The translations under genes and the position numbers were made by a program. 6,353 nucleotides of DNA, taken from an uncultured Erysipelotrichaceae bacterium (lineage in GTDB: Bacteria > Bacillota_I > Bacilli_A > Erysipelotrichales > Erysipelotrichaceae). The notes under the pieces were generated by a model. It did not search any database. It saw nothing but the letters and a program-made list of their open reading frames with translations, and had not been told where the DNA came from. The stretch covers positions 1 to 6,353 of the forward strand of contig OMUX01000029.1 in assembly GCA_900314345.1 (NCBI GenBank), given 5' to 3'. This document shows, piece after piece, positions 1 to 5,615 of the stretch (positions within the stretch are counted from its first letter, which is position 1; each line of letters opens with the position of its first letter).

Positions 1-57
1 GCCTGCCTTGTGATATCTGAATCTGCGGAAGACAGACTGGAAATAACTCTCATGCAT
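1..57 (-). CDS. dppC: Opp/Dpp-type ABC permease, second subunit (DppC-like), 5' fragment
   Basis: Only the first 19 codons are in the window; the rest lies beyond base 1. The start is the ATG at 57-55, preceded six bases upstream by a strong ribosome binding site (64-72). The peptide begins M-H-E-S-Y-F-Q-S-V-F-R-R-F-R-Y-H-K-A-G. The basic, aromatic stretch F-R-R-F-R-Y-H-K is typical of the cytoplasmic N-terminus of DppC/OppC permeases just before the first membrane helix. Its place directly after the DppB-like gene, with 13 bases between stop and start, matches the usual B-C order. It would pair with DppB in the membrane channel. A second ATG at 53-51 is in another frame and gives no permease-like sequence. 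The assignment rests on a very short stretch plus context. Confidence 0.75.
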   Translation of the reverse strand, partial: MHESYFQSVFRRFRYHKAG

Positions 58-63
58 ATGCTG

Positions 64-72
64 TCCTCCCTT
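64..72 (-). promoter_or_regulatory. Ribosome binding site of the DppC-like gene
   Basis: The minus strand reads AAGGGAGGA six bases before the ATG at 57. It overlaps the TAA stop of the DppB-like gene (73-71). It fixes the ATG at 57 as the start in preference to the out-of-frame ATG at 53. Confidence 0.75.
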
Positions 73-1018
73 ACTGCAGCTGCACGGTCGGATCGACCAG
101 TGCATACAGAAGATCCGTCACAAGGTTTGCGAGCAATACTACAACCGCTGACAGAAGACACGATGCCATGATGACCGGATAGTCCCTGGCAAGAATTGCA
201 TTCATGGTCATCAGACCAAGTCCTGGCCAGGAGAAGAGCTGTTCCACAATGATGGAACCTCCGAAAAGACTTGGAATCTCCATGCCGATGACCGTGATGA
301 TCGGAATCAATGCATTGCGGAAGGCATGCTTGTAGATGACAAGTCTTCTGCCGATACCCTTGCCTCTGGCCGTGCGCAGATAGTCCCTGGAAAGGATATC
401 GAGCATGGAGGAACGGATATAGCGGATGTTGTTTCCGGCTTCCCCCAGCGCAAGCACAGCTGCGGGAAGAATCAGGTATTTTCCCTGAACACCCGTGCCG
501 GCAGTTCCTAATTCACGCATGCCTCCCGATGGCAGCCAGCCAAGCTTCACTGAGAAGATATAGATCAGTACCAGGGCAAGGAAGAAGCCTGGCACAGACT
601 GACCGACAAAAGCCAAGGTCACAATGGCATAGTCGCTCTTGCTGTGCTGGTGAATGGCACTGTAGATGCCGAAGAAGATGGAGATGGCAAGTGAAACAGC
701 AAGTGCCGTCCCCATCAAAATCAGGGTCGGGCCGATATACTTGGCAATCATCTGGTCCACCGGCTGGTATGTCTTGTAGGAATAGCCGAAGTCTCCCTGC
801 AGGATCGCCTTGAGCCAGCTGAAGTACTGAATGTATACCGGCTGGTTGAGTCCCATGGTCTCCGCTCTTTGCTGAAGAGCAGCCTGGTTGACCTTCGGAC
901 CGCCGCTCATGATCTCAATCGGATTTCCTGCCAATGACATCAGCCAGAAGTCAATGACCGTAATGCCCCACAGGGTGATCAGAGCAATCAGCAGTCGTCT
1001 GATGATATAGCGCTTCAT
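71..1018 (-). CDS. dppB: Opp/Dpp-type ABC transporter permease (DppB-like)
   Basis: Inner-membrane channel subunit of a peptide-type ABC importer, 315 residues, the normal length for DppB/NikB/OppB. A hydrophobic helix sits at about residues 8-28, followed by an extracytoplasmic segment that contains L-N-Q-P-V-Y-I-Q-Y. Further membrane segments lie at about 97-120, 130-157, 181-195, 236-258 and 283-308. The cytoplasmic EAA coupling loop is clear at about 212-241 (D-Y-L-R-T-A-R-G-K-G-I ... H-A-F-R-N-A-L-I-P), and this loop contacts the ATPases. The C-terminus D-L-L-Y-A-L-V-D-P is characteristic of the family. The start ATG (1018-1016) shares the ATGA overlap with the stop of the DppF-like gene. 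AAGGGG at 1031-1026, seven bases upstream, is a good ribosome binding site. The substrate cannot be told from the permease alone: peptides, nickel and glutathione importers share this fold. Confidence 0.95.
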   Translation of the reverse strand: MKRYIIRRLLIALITLWGITVIDFWLMSLAGNPIEIMSGGPKVNQAALQQRAETMGLNQPVYIQYFSWLKAILQGDFGYSYKTYQPVDQMIAKYIGPTLILMGTALAVSLAISIFFGIYSAIHQHSKSDYAIVTLAFVGQSVPGFFLALVLIYIFSVKLGWLPSGGMRELGTAGTGVQGKYLILPAAVLALGEAGNNIRYIRSSMLDILSRDYLRTARGKGIGRRLVIYKHAFRNALIPIITVIGMEIPSLFGGSIIVEQLFSWPGLGLMTMNAILARDYPVIMASCLLSAVVVLLANLVTDLLYALVDPTVQLQ

Positions 1019-2022
1019 CCAATCACCCCTTCCTCATTTCTCCAGCAGGCAGACCAGTGTTCACTTCCATCTGCATCCGGATGGTTCCTGAGCTCCGGTT
1101 CTTCCTGCCTGCATTTCTCACTTGCAAACGGACATCTTGCCGCAAACCGGCAGCCTTTCGGAAGATTCACGGCATCCGGCACTTCCCCTTCCGCAATCTG
1201 CAGATTTTCATTGCGTCTGGAAGGATCCGCCACAGGCACTGCCGCAATAAGCATCTTCGTATACGGGTGCAGAGCATGATGGAATACAGACTGCCCTTTG
1301 CCAAGCTCCACTATTCTTCCAAGATACATGACCGCAATCCGGTCGGAGACATAATGCACTGCACCTAAACCATGGGCAATGAAGAGATAGGTCACCCCGA
1401 TCTGTTCCTGCAGATCTCTCAGCAGATTCAGGATCTGTGCCTGAATACTGACATCCAGAGCGGAGACCGGTTCATCGCACACAATCAGCTTCGGATTCAA
1501 TGACAATGCTCTTGCAATGGAGATTCTCTGCCGCTGTCCGCCGGAGAATTCATGCGGGTATCGTTCTGCCGCATTGGCCGGAAGACCGACCATGGAAAGC
1601 AGTTCTTCTACCTTCTTTGGTGCCTGATCCTTTGTGACAATGCGGTGGTACAGCATCGGTTCACTCAGGATTTCATACACACGTTTCCTTGGATTCAATG
1701 ATGCATAGCTGTCCTGGAAGATCATCTGCAGCTCTGTGCGGATGTTTCCAAGCTCTTTCGGAGGCATGTTGATGAGATCCTTGTCCTTGTACAGGATGGA
1801 TCCGGATGTCGGCTTCTCAATACCGACGATCTGTCTTCCCACCGTGGACTTGCCGCAGCCGGATTCTCCGACAAGACCTAATGTTTCCCCTTCATAGATG
1901 TCAAAGCTCACATCATCCACGGCATGGACATATTCCTTCTTCTTCGGCAGTAAGGAAGTGTTCTTCACCGGATAGTATTTCTTCAGGTTCCTGACGGAAA
2001 GAACCACATTCTTCTCACTCAT
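1015..2022 (-). CDS. dppF: Opp/Dpp-type ABC transporter ATPase (DppF-like)
   Basis: Second ATPase of the importer, 335 residues from the chosen start. Walker A is G-E-S-G-C-G-K-S (52-59), the Q-loop Gln is 103, the signature F-S-G-G-Q-R-Q-R is 159-166, Walker B L-I-V-C-D-E-P is 179-185, and the H-loop His is 217. The C-terminal oligopeptide/dipeptide-transporter extension carries Cys 291, 297, 304 and 326. Such cysteines hold a 4Fe-4S cluster in some family members; whether they do here is not shown. The ATG at 2022 is preferred over the in-frame ATG at 2049. It has AAAGGA six bases upstream and overlaps the DppD stop as ATGA, whereas the 2049 start would overlap DppD by 31 bases. The residue after the H-loop His is Gly (A-H-G-L-G) where relatives usually have Asp. 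All other catalytic motifs are intact. Confidence 0.95.
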   Translation of the reverse strand: MSEKNVVLSVRNLKKYYPVKNTSLLPKKKEYVHAVDDVSFDIYEGETLGLVGESGCGKSTVGRQIVGIEKPTSGSILYKDKDLINMPPKELGNIRTELQMIFQDSYASLNPRKRVYEILSEPMLYHRIVTKDQAPKKVEELLSMVGLPANAAERYPHEFSGGQRQRISIARALSLNPKLIVCDEPVSALDVSIQAQILNLLRDLQEQIGVTYLFIAHGLGAVHYVSDRIAVMYLGRIVELGKGQSVFHHALHPYTKMLIAAVPVADPSRRNENLQIAEGEVPDAVNLPKGCRFAARCPFASEKCRQEEPELRNHPDADGSEHWSACWRNEEGVIG

Positions 2023-2993
2023 ATATCGTCCTTTCCGCTCTTCCAGCATCTGACATAATGCCCTGGCAGCAGTTCACGGTATTCCTGATGTGCACTGCAT
2101 GGTTCTCCGGTGTAGATGCATCTGCCTGCAAACCGGCATCCGTTCATGTCGGTATAATTCTCCGGAACACTGCCCCGGATGCTTTCCAGTCTGCGGTCCT
2201 CAGAATCATCGATGCTCGGAGCGCTGGCCAGCAGTGCTCTTGTATACGGGTGCAGTGGACGGTCAAACAATTCATGTACCTCTGCCTCTTCCACGATCTG
2301 TCCGGCATACATGACCATGACCCGGTCTGCCATCTGTGCCACAAGGCCGATATCATGCGTGATTAATATCATGGCAGTTCCGGATTCCTTCTGCACATCG
2401 CGGATCATGCGCATGATCTGCGCCTGGATTGTGACATCCAGGGCTGTGGTCGGTTCATCCGCAATCAGCAGCTTCGGTCTGCAGGACAGTGCCATGGCAA
2501 TCATGACACGCTGACGCATTCCGCCGGAAAGTTCATGAGGATACTTCTTCATGATCTTCTGAGGATCCGGAAGCCCGCATTTTCCAAGATAGTCTATGGC
2601 AATGGCCTTTGCCTTCTTCTTGTCGGGTTCAACATGTCTGCGGATTGCCTCCAGCATCTGGTTTCCTACAGTGAACACCGGATCCAGGGAAGCCAGAGCA
2701 TCCTGATAAATCATGCAGATATCCTTGCCGCGGATTTCATCCAGTTCTTCTTCGGACAGCTGCAGAAGATCCTTTCCCTCAAACATGGCTGAGCCTTGTG
2801 CAACACTGCCGTTTCTTGCCAGCAGGCCCATCAGTGCAAGACTGGTGACGCTCTTGCCGCTGCCGGATTCTCCGACAATGCCCAGGAATTCACCCGGTTT
2901 CACATGAAAGCTGATACCATCCGTGACTTCCCTGTAGCCGAAGTCGCTGGAAAAGCGTACCCTCAGATCCTTTACCTCAAGCAAAGGTTCCAT
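2019..2993 (-). CDS. dppD: Opp/Dpp-type ABC transporter ATPase (DppD-like)
   Basis: First ATPase of the importer, 324 residues, a normal family length. Walker A G-E-S-G-S-G-K-S is 41-48, the Q-loop Gln is 97 (I-Y-Q-D), the signature L-S-G-G-M-R-Q-R is 155-162, Walker B L-L-I-A-D-E-P-T is 175-182, and the H-loop is I-T-H-D with His 213. The C-terminal peptide-transporter domain follows (R-P-L-H-P-Y-T at about 245-251), then Cys 286, 292, 299 and 316, potential iron-sulfur ligands in this family. An excellent ribosome binding site, AGGAGG at 3007-3002, lies eight bases before the ATG at 2993. The gene is about 77 bases downstream of the binding-protein gene, separated from it by a hairpin. Its stop overlaps the DppF start. 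It forms the heterodimeric motor with DppF and drives uptake through DppB/DppC. Confidence 0.95.
   Translation of the reverse strand: MEPLLEVKDLRVRFSSDFGYREVTDGISFHVKPGEFLGIVGESGSGKSVTSLALMGLLARNGSVAQGSAMFEGKDLLQLSEEELDEIRGKDICMIYQDALASLDPVFTVGNQMLEAIRRHVEPDKKKAKAIAIDYLGKCGLPDPQKIMKKYPHELSGGMRQRVMIAMALSCRPKLLIADEPTTALDVTIQAQIMRMIRDVQKESGTAMILITHDIGLVAQMADRVMVMYAGQIVEEAEVHELFDRPLHPYTRALLASAPSIDDSEDRRLESIRGSVPENYTDMNGCRFAGRCIYTGEPCSAHQEYRELLPGHYVRCWKSGKDDI
2029..2034 (-). promoter_or_regulatory. Ribosome binding site deciding the DppF-like start
   Basis: The minus strand reads AAAGGA six bases before the ATG at 2022, inside the last codons of the DppD-like gene. Together with the ATGA stop/start overlap it supports the shorter DppF start. 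Confidence 0.65.
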
Positions 2994-3022
2994 TCTCTAT
3001 ACCTCCTGCCATGCAGTGTGAA

Positions 3023-3048
3023 AGCGCCAGCAGGTTACTGCCGGCGCT
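3023..3048 (-). other. Intercistronic hairpin between binding protein and ATPases
   Basis: On the minus strand AGCGCCGGCAG, loop TAAC, CTGCTGGCGCT forms an 11-pair stem with one G-U pair. The G-U pair would be a C-A mismatch on the other strand, so the fold belongs to the minus-strand transcript. Only TTT follows, so it is a weak terminator at best. In peptide importers such a hairpin after the binding-protein gene commonly protects the upstream mRNA 3' end or lowers transcription of the membrane and ATPase genes, so the binding protein is made in excess. That role is inferred here from position. Confidence 0.7.
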
Positions 3049-3070
3049 GAAATATCTGGTTCTTTACAGC

Positions 3071-4723
3071 TTATTCACTGAACTCCCAGTCCTGGATGTT
3101 GTTGAAGGCGCCAAACAGGCTCGGTACTGCATTCTTGAGCTTCTTTGAAACAATACCAGGGTTGCTCATGAAGTACAGGGAGAACAGCGGTACATCCTCT
3201 TCCATCTTCTGATCGATCTGGAGATAGAGGCTTGTGAGCTCTGCTGTATCCGTTGTTGTCTGGGTTCCGGCAAGCAGTTCATCCACGGTATCATCCTGAT
3301 AACCGCCGGTCCATGCACCGCCGCTGACCAGGCTTGCTTCATCTGCGTAGTAGTCAGACGGTGTGATCGTGTACTGCACGGAGAACATGTCGACTTCATC
3401 ACTGCCGCCGATGCTCATGAGGGTAGCGAAGTCCACGGTGTTGATGTTGATATTAACACCAACCTCAGCCAGTTCCTGCTTCATGATCTGAGCTGCCTTG
3501 ATCACACTGGTATCAGAGGAGGATACATAGTATTCAATCGTCTGGGATCCATCCCATCCTGCTTCATCCAGCAGTGCCTTTGCGCCTTCCGGATCATACG
3601 GGATGTTCTCCTTGCTGGAATCATAGTAAGGGGAAGCCTTGGCAACGAATCCGTCCGTTACTTCACCATGGCCGGCCAGCACACCCTGCATGATCGTTTC
3701 ACGGTCAAGTGCCATGACAATTGCCTTGCGGACTCTTGCGTCCGTTACCTTTGTGGTATTGAAGTATGTCATTTCATTGGTGATCGGATCAGCCCACTGA
3801 ACATCAATGGTATCCAGGCTTTCAATCGTATCCAGATCCTCGGTCGGGATATTGGACATTGCCGGGTTGACGAAGTCGATCTCGCCGGACTGCAGGCCTG
3901 CGACAAGCGCTGCGCCGTCTTCGATGTTGATGTTCATCTTCTTGATCTTCGGTGCACCCATGAAGTAGTTCTCATTTGCATCATAGGAGATGTAGTGTGC
4001 CGGATCATAGTCCGTGACCATGTAAGGGCCGGAGACTACCGTAGGCTTGGAGAACCATTCGGAAGTCAGCAGCTCATCAGCCGGGATATCCTGCAGAACA
4101 TGCTTCGGCAGGATCAGGATCCATGTGCCGACGTTGTTGAGGAAGGTGTTGAGACCCATCTGGCTCTTCATGACAATCTGCATGTTCTTGTCATCCACCT
4201 TCACCAGGCCTTCCAATTCTGTTGCGCCTTCCGGTGAAAGGTTGTCATCGCCCATGCCCTTGATGGAAGAGAAATCGAAGTTCGGGTTTGCGACCTCAGG
4301 GCTTGTCATGGCAAGGATCGTCCAGATGACATCGTCTGTGGTGACCGGTTCCCCGTCAGACCATACAGCATCATCCTTCAGCTTGATGTTGAAGGTGATG
4401 TTGTCATCCGAGGTAATCGGTTCGGCAAGCATTCCCACCTGGTTGTAGCTGCTGTTCAATGCAATCAAAGGCAGGAACTCCATCGACATGGAATAGAAGT
4501 TGATATAGGTCCAGTCCATGTTCAGCGGATTCAGTGTTCCAAGTGTGTCTGTGGCACCGATATTCAGGATGCCGTCTGATGTTCCGCTGTCTGCCGGTGC
4601 TGAGGAAGCTGCTGCTTCCGTGGATGCTGCAGCAGACGGTGCTGCTGCGATGCTGGATGCGCCGCATCCTGCAAGAAGTGCCGCTGCCATCATGCCTGAT
4701 ATTGCTTTCTTGAATGTGTTCAT
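3071..4723 (-). CDS. Family 5 extracellular solute (peptide)-binding lipoprotein
   Basis: Substrate-binding component of the ABC importer, 550 residues, anchored to the outer face of the membrane. Residues 1-20 are a lipoprotein signal: basic N-terminus M-N-T-F-K-K, a hydrophobic stretch, then lipobox L-A-G-C with Cys 20 as the lipidated residue. An Ala/Ser-rich linker runs to about residue 48. The mature domain is typical of SBP_bac_5: I-L-N-I-G-A near the start, L-K-D-D-A-V-W-S-D-G-E-P-V-T-T-D-D-V, V-S-G-P-Y-M-V, R-K-A-I-V-M-A-L-D-R, and P-Y-D-P-E-G-A-K-A-L-L-D-E-A-G-W. The ATG at 4723 follows a GGGGAAAG-like site about ten bases upstream and lies 24 bases after the C39-like gene stop, so the two are surely co-transcribed. 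The ligand is unknown. This family also includes nickel, heme, glutathione and opine binders, so 'peptide' is the default call. Confidence 0.95.
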   Translation of the reverse strand: MNTFKKAISGMMAAALLAGCGASSIAAAPSAAASTEAAASSAPADSGTSDGILNIGATDTLGTLNPLNMDWTYINFYSMSMEFLPLIALNSSYNQVGMLAEPITSDDNITFNIKLKDDAVWSDGEPVTTDDVIWTILAMTSPEVANPNFDFSSIKGMGDDNLSPEGATELEGLVKVDDKNMQIVMKSQMGLNTFLNNVGTWILILPKHVLQDIPADELLTSEWFSKPTVVSGPYMVTDYDPAHYISYDANENYFMGAPKIKKMNINIEDGAALVAGLQSGEIDFVNPAMSNIPTEDLDTIESLDTIDVQWADPITNEMTYFNTTKVTDARVRKAIVMALDRETIMQGVLAGHGEVTDGFVAKASPYYDSSKENIPYDPEGAKALLDEAGWDGSQTIEYYVSSSDTSVIKAAQIMKQELAEVGVNININTVDFATLMSIGGSDEVDMFSVQYTITPSDYYADEASLVSGGAWTGGYQDDTVDELLAGTQTTTDTAELTSLYLQIDQKMEEDVPLFSLYFMSNPGIVSKKLKNAVPSLFGAFNNIQDWEFSE

Positions 4724-4747
4724 AGTGTTCTTTCCCCTTTTCTCCTG

Positions 4748-5347
4748 CTATTGCAGGAATACTTTCCCCTCTCCGGTTTTCTCGAAGAGGACGCATGCTC
4801 TTGTATCAATGGAACCCATCGCATAGTTCACATCTTCCTTGAGATCAAAATGCTTGATATCGATGAGTCTGTTATAGGAATCTTCATGACCGTTAATCCA
4901 CTTCACGCCTTCCAGATGCCAGTCATCACAGTAGTAGGGATCAAATGCCCTGTATTCATTTCCTTCAATTCCTGTCAGTGTGATGTAGTGTGGAACGGCG
5001 AAGATACATCGTACGACCACCGCCCCTCCTCTCTCAAGACATGGAATCATGTTCGTGCTTGTGACATCTTCCTTTTCCAGGAACTCCGTCTTGATCGGAT
5101 AGCCGGTTGTTTCACCATAGTGGTTCAGCTGATATGCAAGGAACTGCATGGACTTCTGGCTGGTGCCCCTGCGGTAGGCTGCGCCTTCCGGATTGTACTC
5201 ATCAAGACACGTATTCCAGACGATCTTCAGGAAATCCGGCGGAATCTCGTTGGTCTTGTACAGAAGCTTCAATGCGTTCATTGCTGCGGTCGGTCCGCAA
5301 TCATATTCACTTGCCTGATACCCTAACAGTGCATGTACAAACTTCAT
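4748..5347 (-). CDS. C39-like papain-fold cysteine peptidase, copy 2
   Basis: A 199-residue protein with the papain-type catalytic set of the C39-like family: Gln 11 (oxyanion), Cys 17 in E-Y-D-C-G-P-T-A, His 120 in P-H-Y-I-T-L-T-G, and Asp 136 in F-D-P-Y-Y. The six-residue Gln-to-Cys spacing is that of C39 peptidases and is also seen in phytochelatin-synthase-like enzymes. There is no signal peptide, membrane segment or ABC module, so it is probably a soluble cytoplasmic enzyme, unlike the C39 domains of bacteriocin exporters. It is a full-length paralog of the gene at 5612-6250; shared blocks include N-E-I-P-P-D-F, T-G-Y-P-I, V-V-V-R-C and Y-N-R-L-I. The ATG at 5347 is chosen over the in-frame ATG at 5377 because the latter lies inside the terminator U-tract and AAGGAG sits nine bases before 5347. 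The substrate is unknown. Its neighbour, a peptide importer, suggests action on imported peptides. A cyclase or transpeptidase activity is also possible. Confidence 0.85.
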   Translation of the reverse strand: MKFVHALLGYQASEYDCGPTAAMNALKLLYKTNEIPPDFLKIVWNTCLDEYNPEGAAYRRGTSQKSMQFLAYQLNHYGETTGYPIKTEFLEKEDVTSTNMIPCLERGGAVVVRCIFAVPHYITLTGIEGNEYRAFDPYYCDDWHLEGVKWINGHEDSYNRLIDIKHFDLKEDVNYAMGSIDTRACVLFEKTGEGKVFLQ

Positions 5348-5356
5348 GGCATAGCT

Positions 5357-5362
5357 CTCCTT
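5357..5362 (-). promoter_or_regulatory. Ribosome binding site of C39-like copy 2
   Basis: The minus strand reads AAGGAG nine bases before the ATG at 5347 and directly after the terminator U-tract. It decides the start, because the longer in-frame start at 5377 has no such site. Confidence 0.75.
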
Positions 5363-5369
5363 CCCTTTG

Positions 5370-5404
5370 AAAAACAAAAGCGGATGAGATTGTTCTCACC
5401 CGCT
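5370..5404 (-). terminator. Rho-independent terminator (attenuator arms 3 and 4)
   Basis: On the minus strand AGCGGGTGAGA (5404-5394), loop ACAA, TCTCATCCGCT (5389-5379) makes an 11-pair stem with one G-U pair. It is followed immediately by TTTTGTTTTT (5379-5370). This is a textbook intrinsic terminator, and the G-U pair shows it belongs to the minus-strand transcript. It lies between the small Cys-rich ORF and C39-like copy 2, with only seven bases between the U-tract and that gene's ribosome binding site. It therefore either ends the upstream transcript or acts as a regulated attenuator for the downstream transporter operon. Confidence 0.88.
5381..5400 (-). repeat. Hairpin repeat, copy A (within the terminator)
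   Basis: The + strand reads cggatgagattgttctcacc. It matches copy B at 5455-5472 base for base except for a two-base insertion (tg) in the loop. It forms the upper stem and loop of the terminator. Confidence 0.85.
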
Positions 5405-5429
5405 GGCATCTACCCTTTTCCTGAAAAAC

Positions 5430-5615
5430 TTAGCAGGATTCCGGTATGACGAAACGGATGAGATTTCTCACCTTGTTACAGCATGCACAGAAACATCCCA
5501 TTGCCTTCTGGTTGATGACTGTGTTTTTCATATCCGGTGTCATATTTTTCATACTTTGTTTATACTCTTTCACTTTTTTCATGTCAATTGAAATGTTCAC
5601 GGATTTTTCACTCAT
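5430..5615 (-). CDS. Small Cys-rich ORF: probable regulatory leader peptide, or Cys-rich precursor peptide
   Basis: This 61-residue ORF has a start that overlaps the stop of C39-like copy 1 as ATGA, so it may be translated by coupling; the only Shine-Dalgarno-like sequence (GGGAAG) is too close to the ATG. Residues 1-38 are Lys- and Met-rich and hydrophilic. Then comes M-G-C-F-C-A-C-C (39-46), a basic/hydrophobic tail with N-L-I-R-F, and a final Cys 61 just before TAA. There is no signal peptide or membrane helix. I recognise no family. Its 3' part overlaps a repeat that can regulate the adjacent terminator, so I favour a leader peptide whose Cys codons sense charged tRNA-Cys. An internal promoter would make a shorter product from a later Met; a start at Met 39 would give 23 residues, a typical leader size. 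Alternatives are a RiPP-like precursor or a small metal-binding peptide (C-x-C-x-C-C). Confidence 0.6.
   Translation of the reverse strand: MSEKSVNISIDMKKVKEYKQSMKNMTPDMKNTVINQKAMGCFCACCNKVRNLIRFVIPESC
5455..5472 (-). repeat. Hairpin repeat, copy B (inside the Cys-rich ORF)
   Basis: The + strand reads cggatgagatttctcacc. It can fold by itself on the minus strand as GGTGAG, loop AAAT, CTCATCC (with one G-U), giving a weak hairpin. Its 3' arm TCTCATCCG (5463-5455) is also complementary to the 5' arm of the terminator. It begins six bases after the last of four clustered Cys codons. Confidence 0.85.
5559..5587 (-). promoter_or_regulatory. Predicted sigma-70/SigA promoter inside the Cys-rich ORF
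   Basis: The minus strand carries TTGACA (5587-5582), a 17-base spacer, and TATAAA (5564-5559). The -35 is perfect and the -10 is five of six, at ideal spacing. Transcription would begin near 5552 and run through the Cys codons, the terminator, C39-like copy 2 and the transporter genes. It would give the transporter operon its own start, separate from C39-like copy 1. The surrounding stretch is AT-rich, so a chance match is possible. Confidence 0.55.

Larger units (their letters stand above)
5370..5495 (-). promoter_or_regulatory. Putative cysteine-responsive transcription attenuator
   Basis: The components, in transcript order, are: Cys codons at 5495-5493, 5489-5487, 5483-5481 and 5480-5478; arm 1 GGTGAGA (5472-5466); arm 2 TCTCATCCG (5463-5455); arm 3 AGCGGGTGAGA (5404-5394); arm 4 TCTCATCCGCT (5389-5379); and the U-tract. 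Arms 1 and 2 can pair, arms 3 and 4 make the terminator, and arms 2 and 3 can pair over 5463-5453 with 5404-5394 (eleven pairs including two G-U), which excludes the terminator. A ribosome waiting with Cys 46 in its A site should cover roughly to 5468, masking arm 1 and freeing arm 2. This is the trp-leader logic applied to cysteine. One departure is that the ORF stop lies 3' of arm 2 rather than between arms 1 and 2. The pairing is seen in the sequence; the regulation is inferred. Confidence 0.6.

Noticed and set aside
2023..2049. Longer DppF-like start at the ATG at 2049
   Set aside because: It would overlap the DppD-like gene by 31 bases. The start at 2022 has a good ribosome binding site and an ATGA overlap.
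3668..4237. Long plus-strand open frame opposite the binding-protein gene (189 codons), and similar plus-strand frames elsewhere
   Set aside because: They lie antisense to well-supported genes, have no ribosome binding site or domain pattern that I can see, and reflect codon bias of the real genes.
5348..5377. Longer N-terminus for C39-like copy 2 starting at the ATG at 5377
   Set aside because: That ATG lies in the terminator U-tract region without a ribosome binding site. The paralog begins at the equivalent of the 5347 start, which has AAGGAG nine bases upstream.
5370..5472. CRISPR or mobile-element repeat
   Set aside because: Only two copies of an imperfect 18-20 base hairpin exist, with no spacers, transposase or terminal repeats. 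The repeat is explained by RNA folding.
5370..5495. T-box riboswitch as an explanation of the terminator
   Set aside because: No T-box consensus (GGTGG-ACC-like) or specifier stem is seen, and the region upstream of the terminator is occupied by the small ORF. The repeated arms fit leader-peptide attenuation better.
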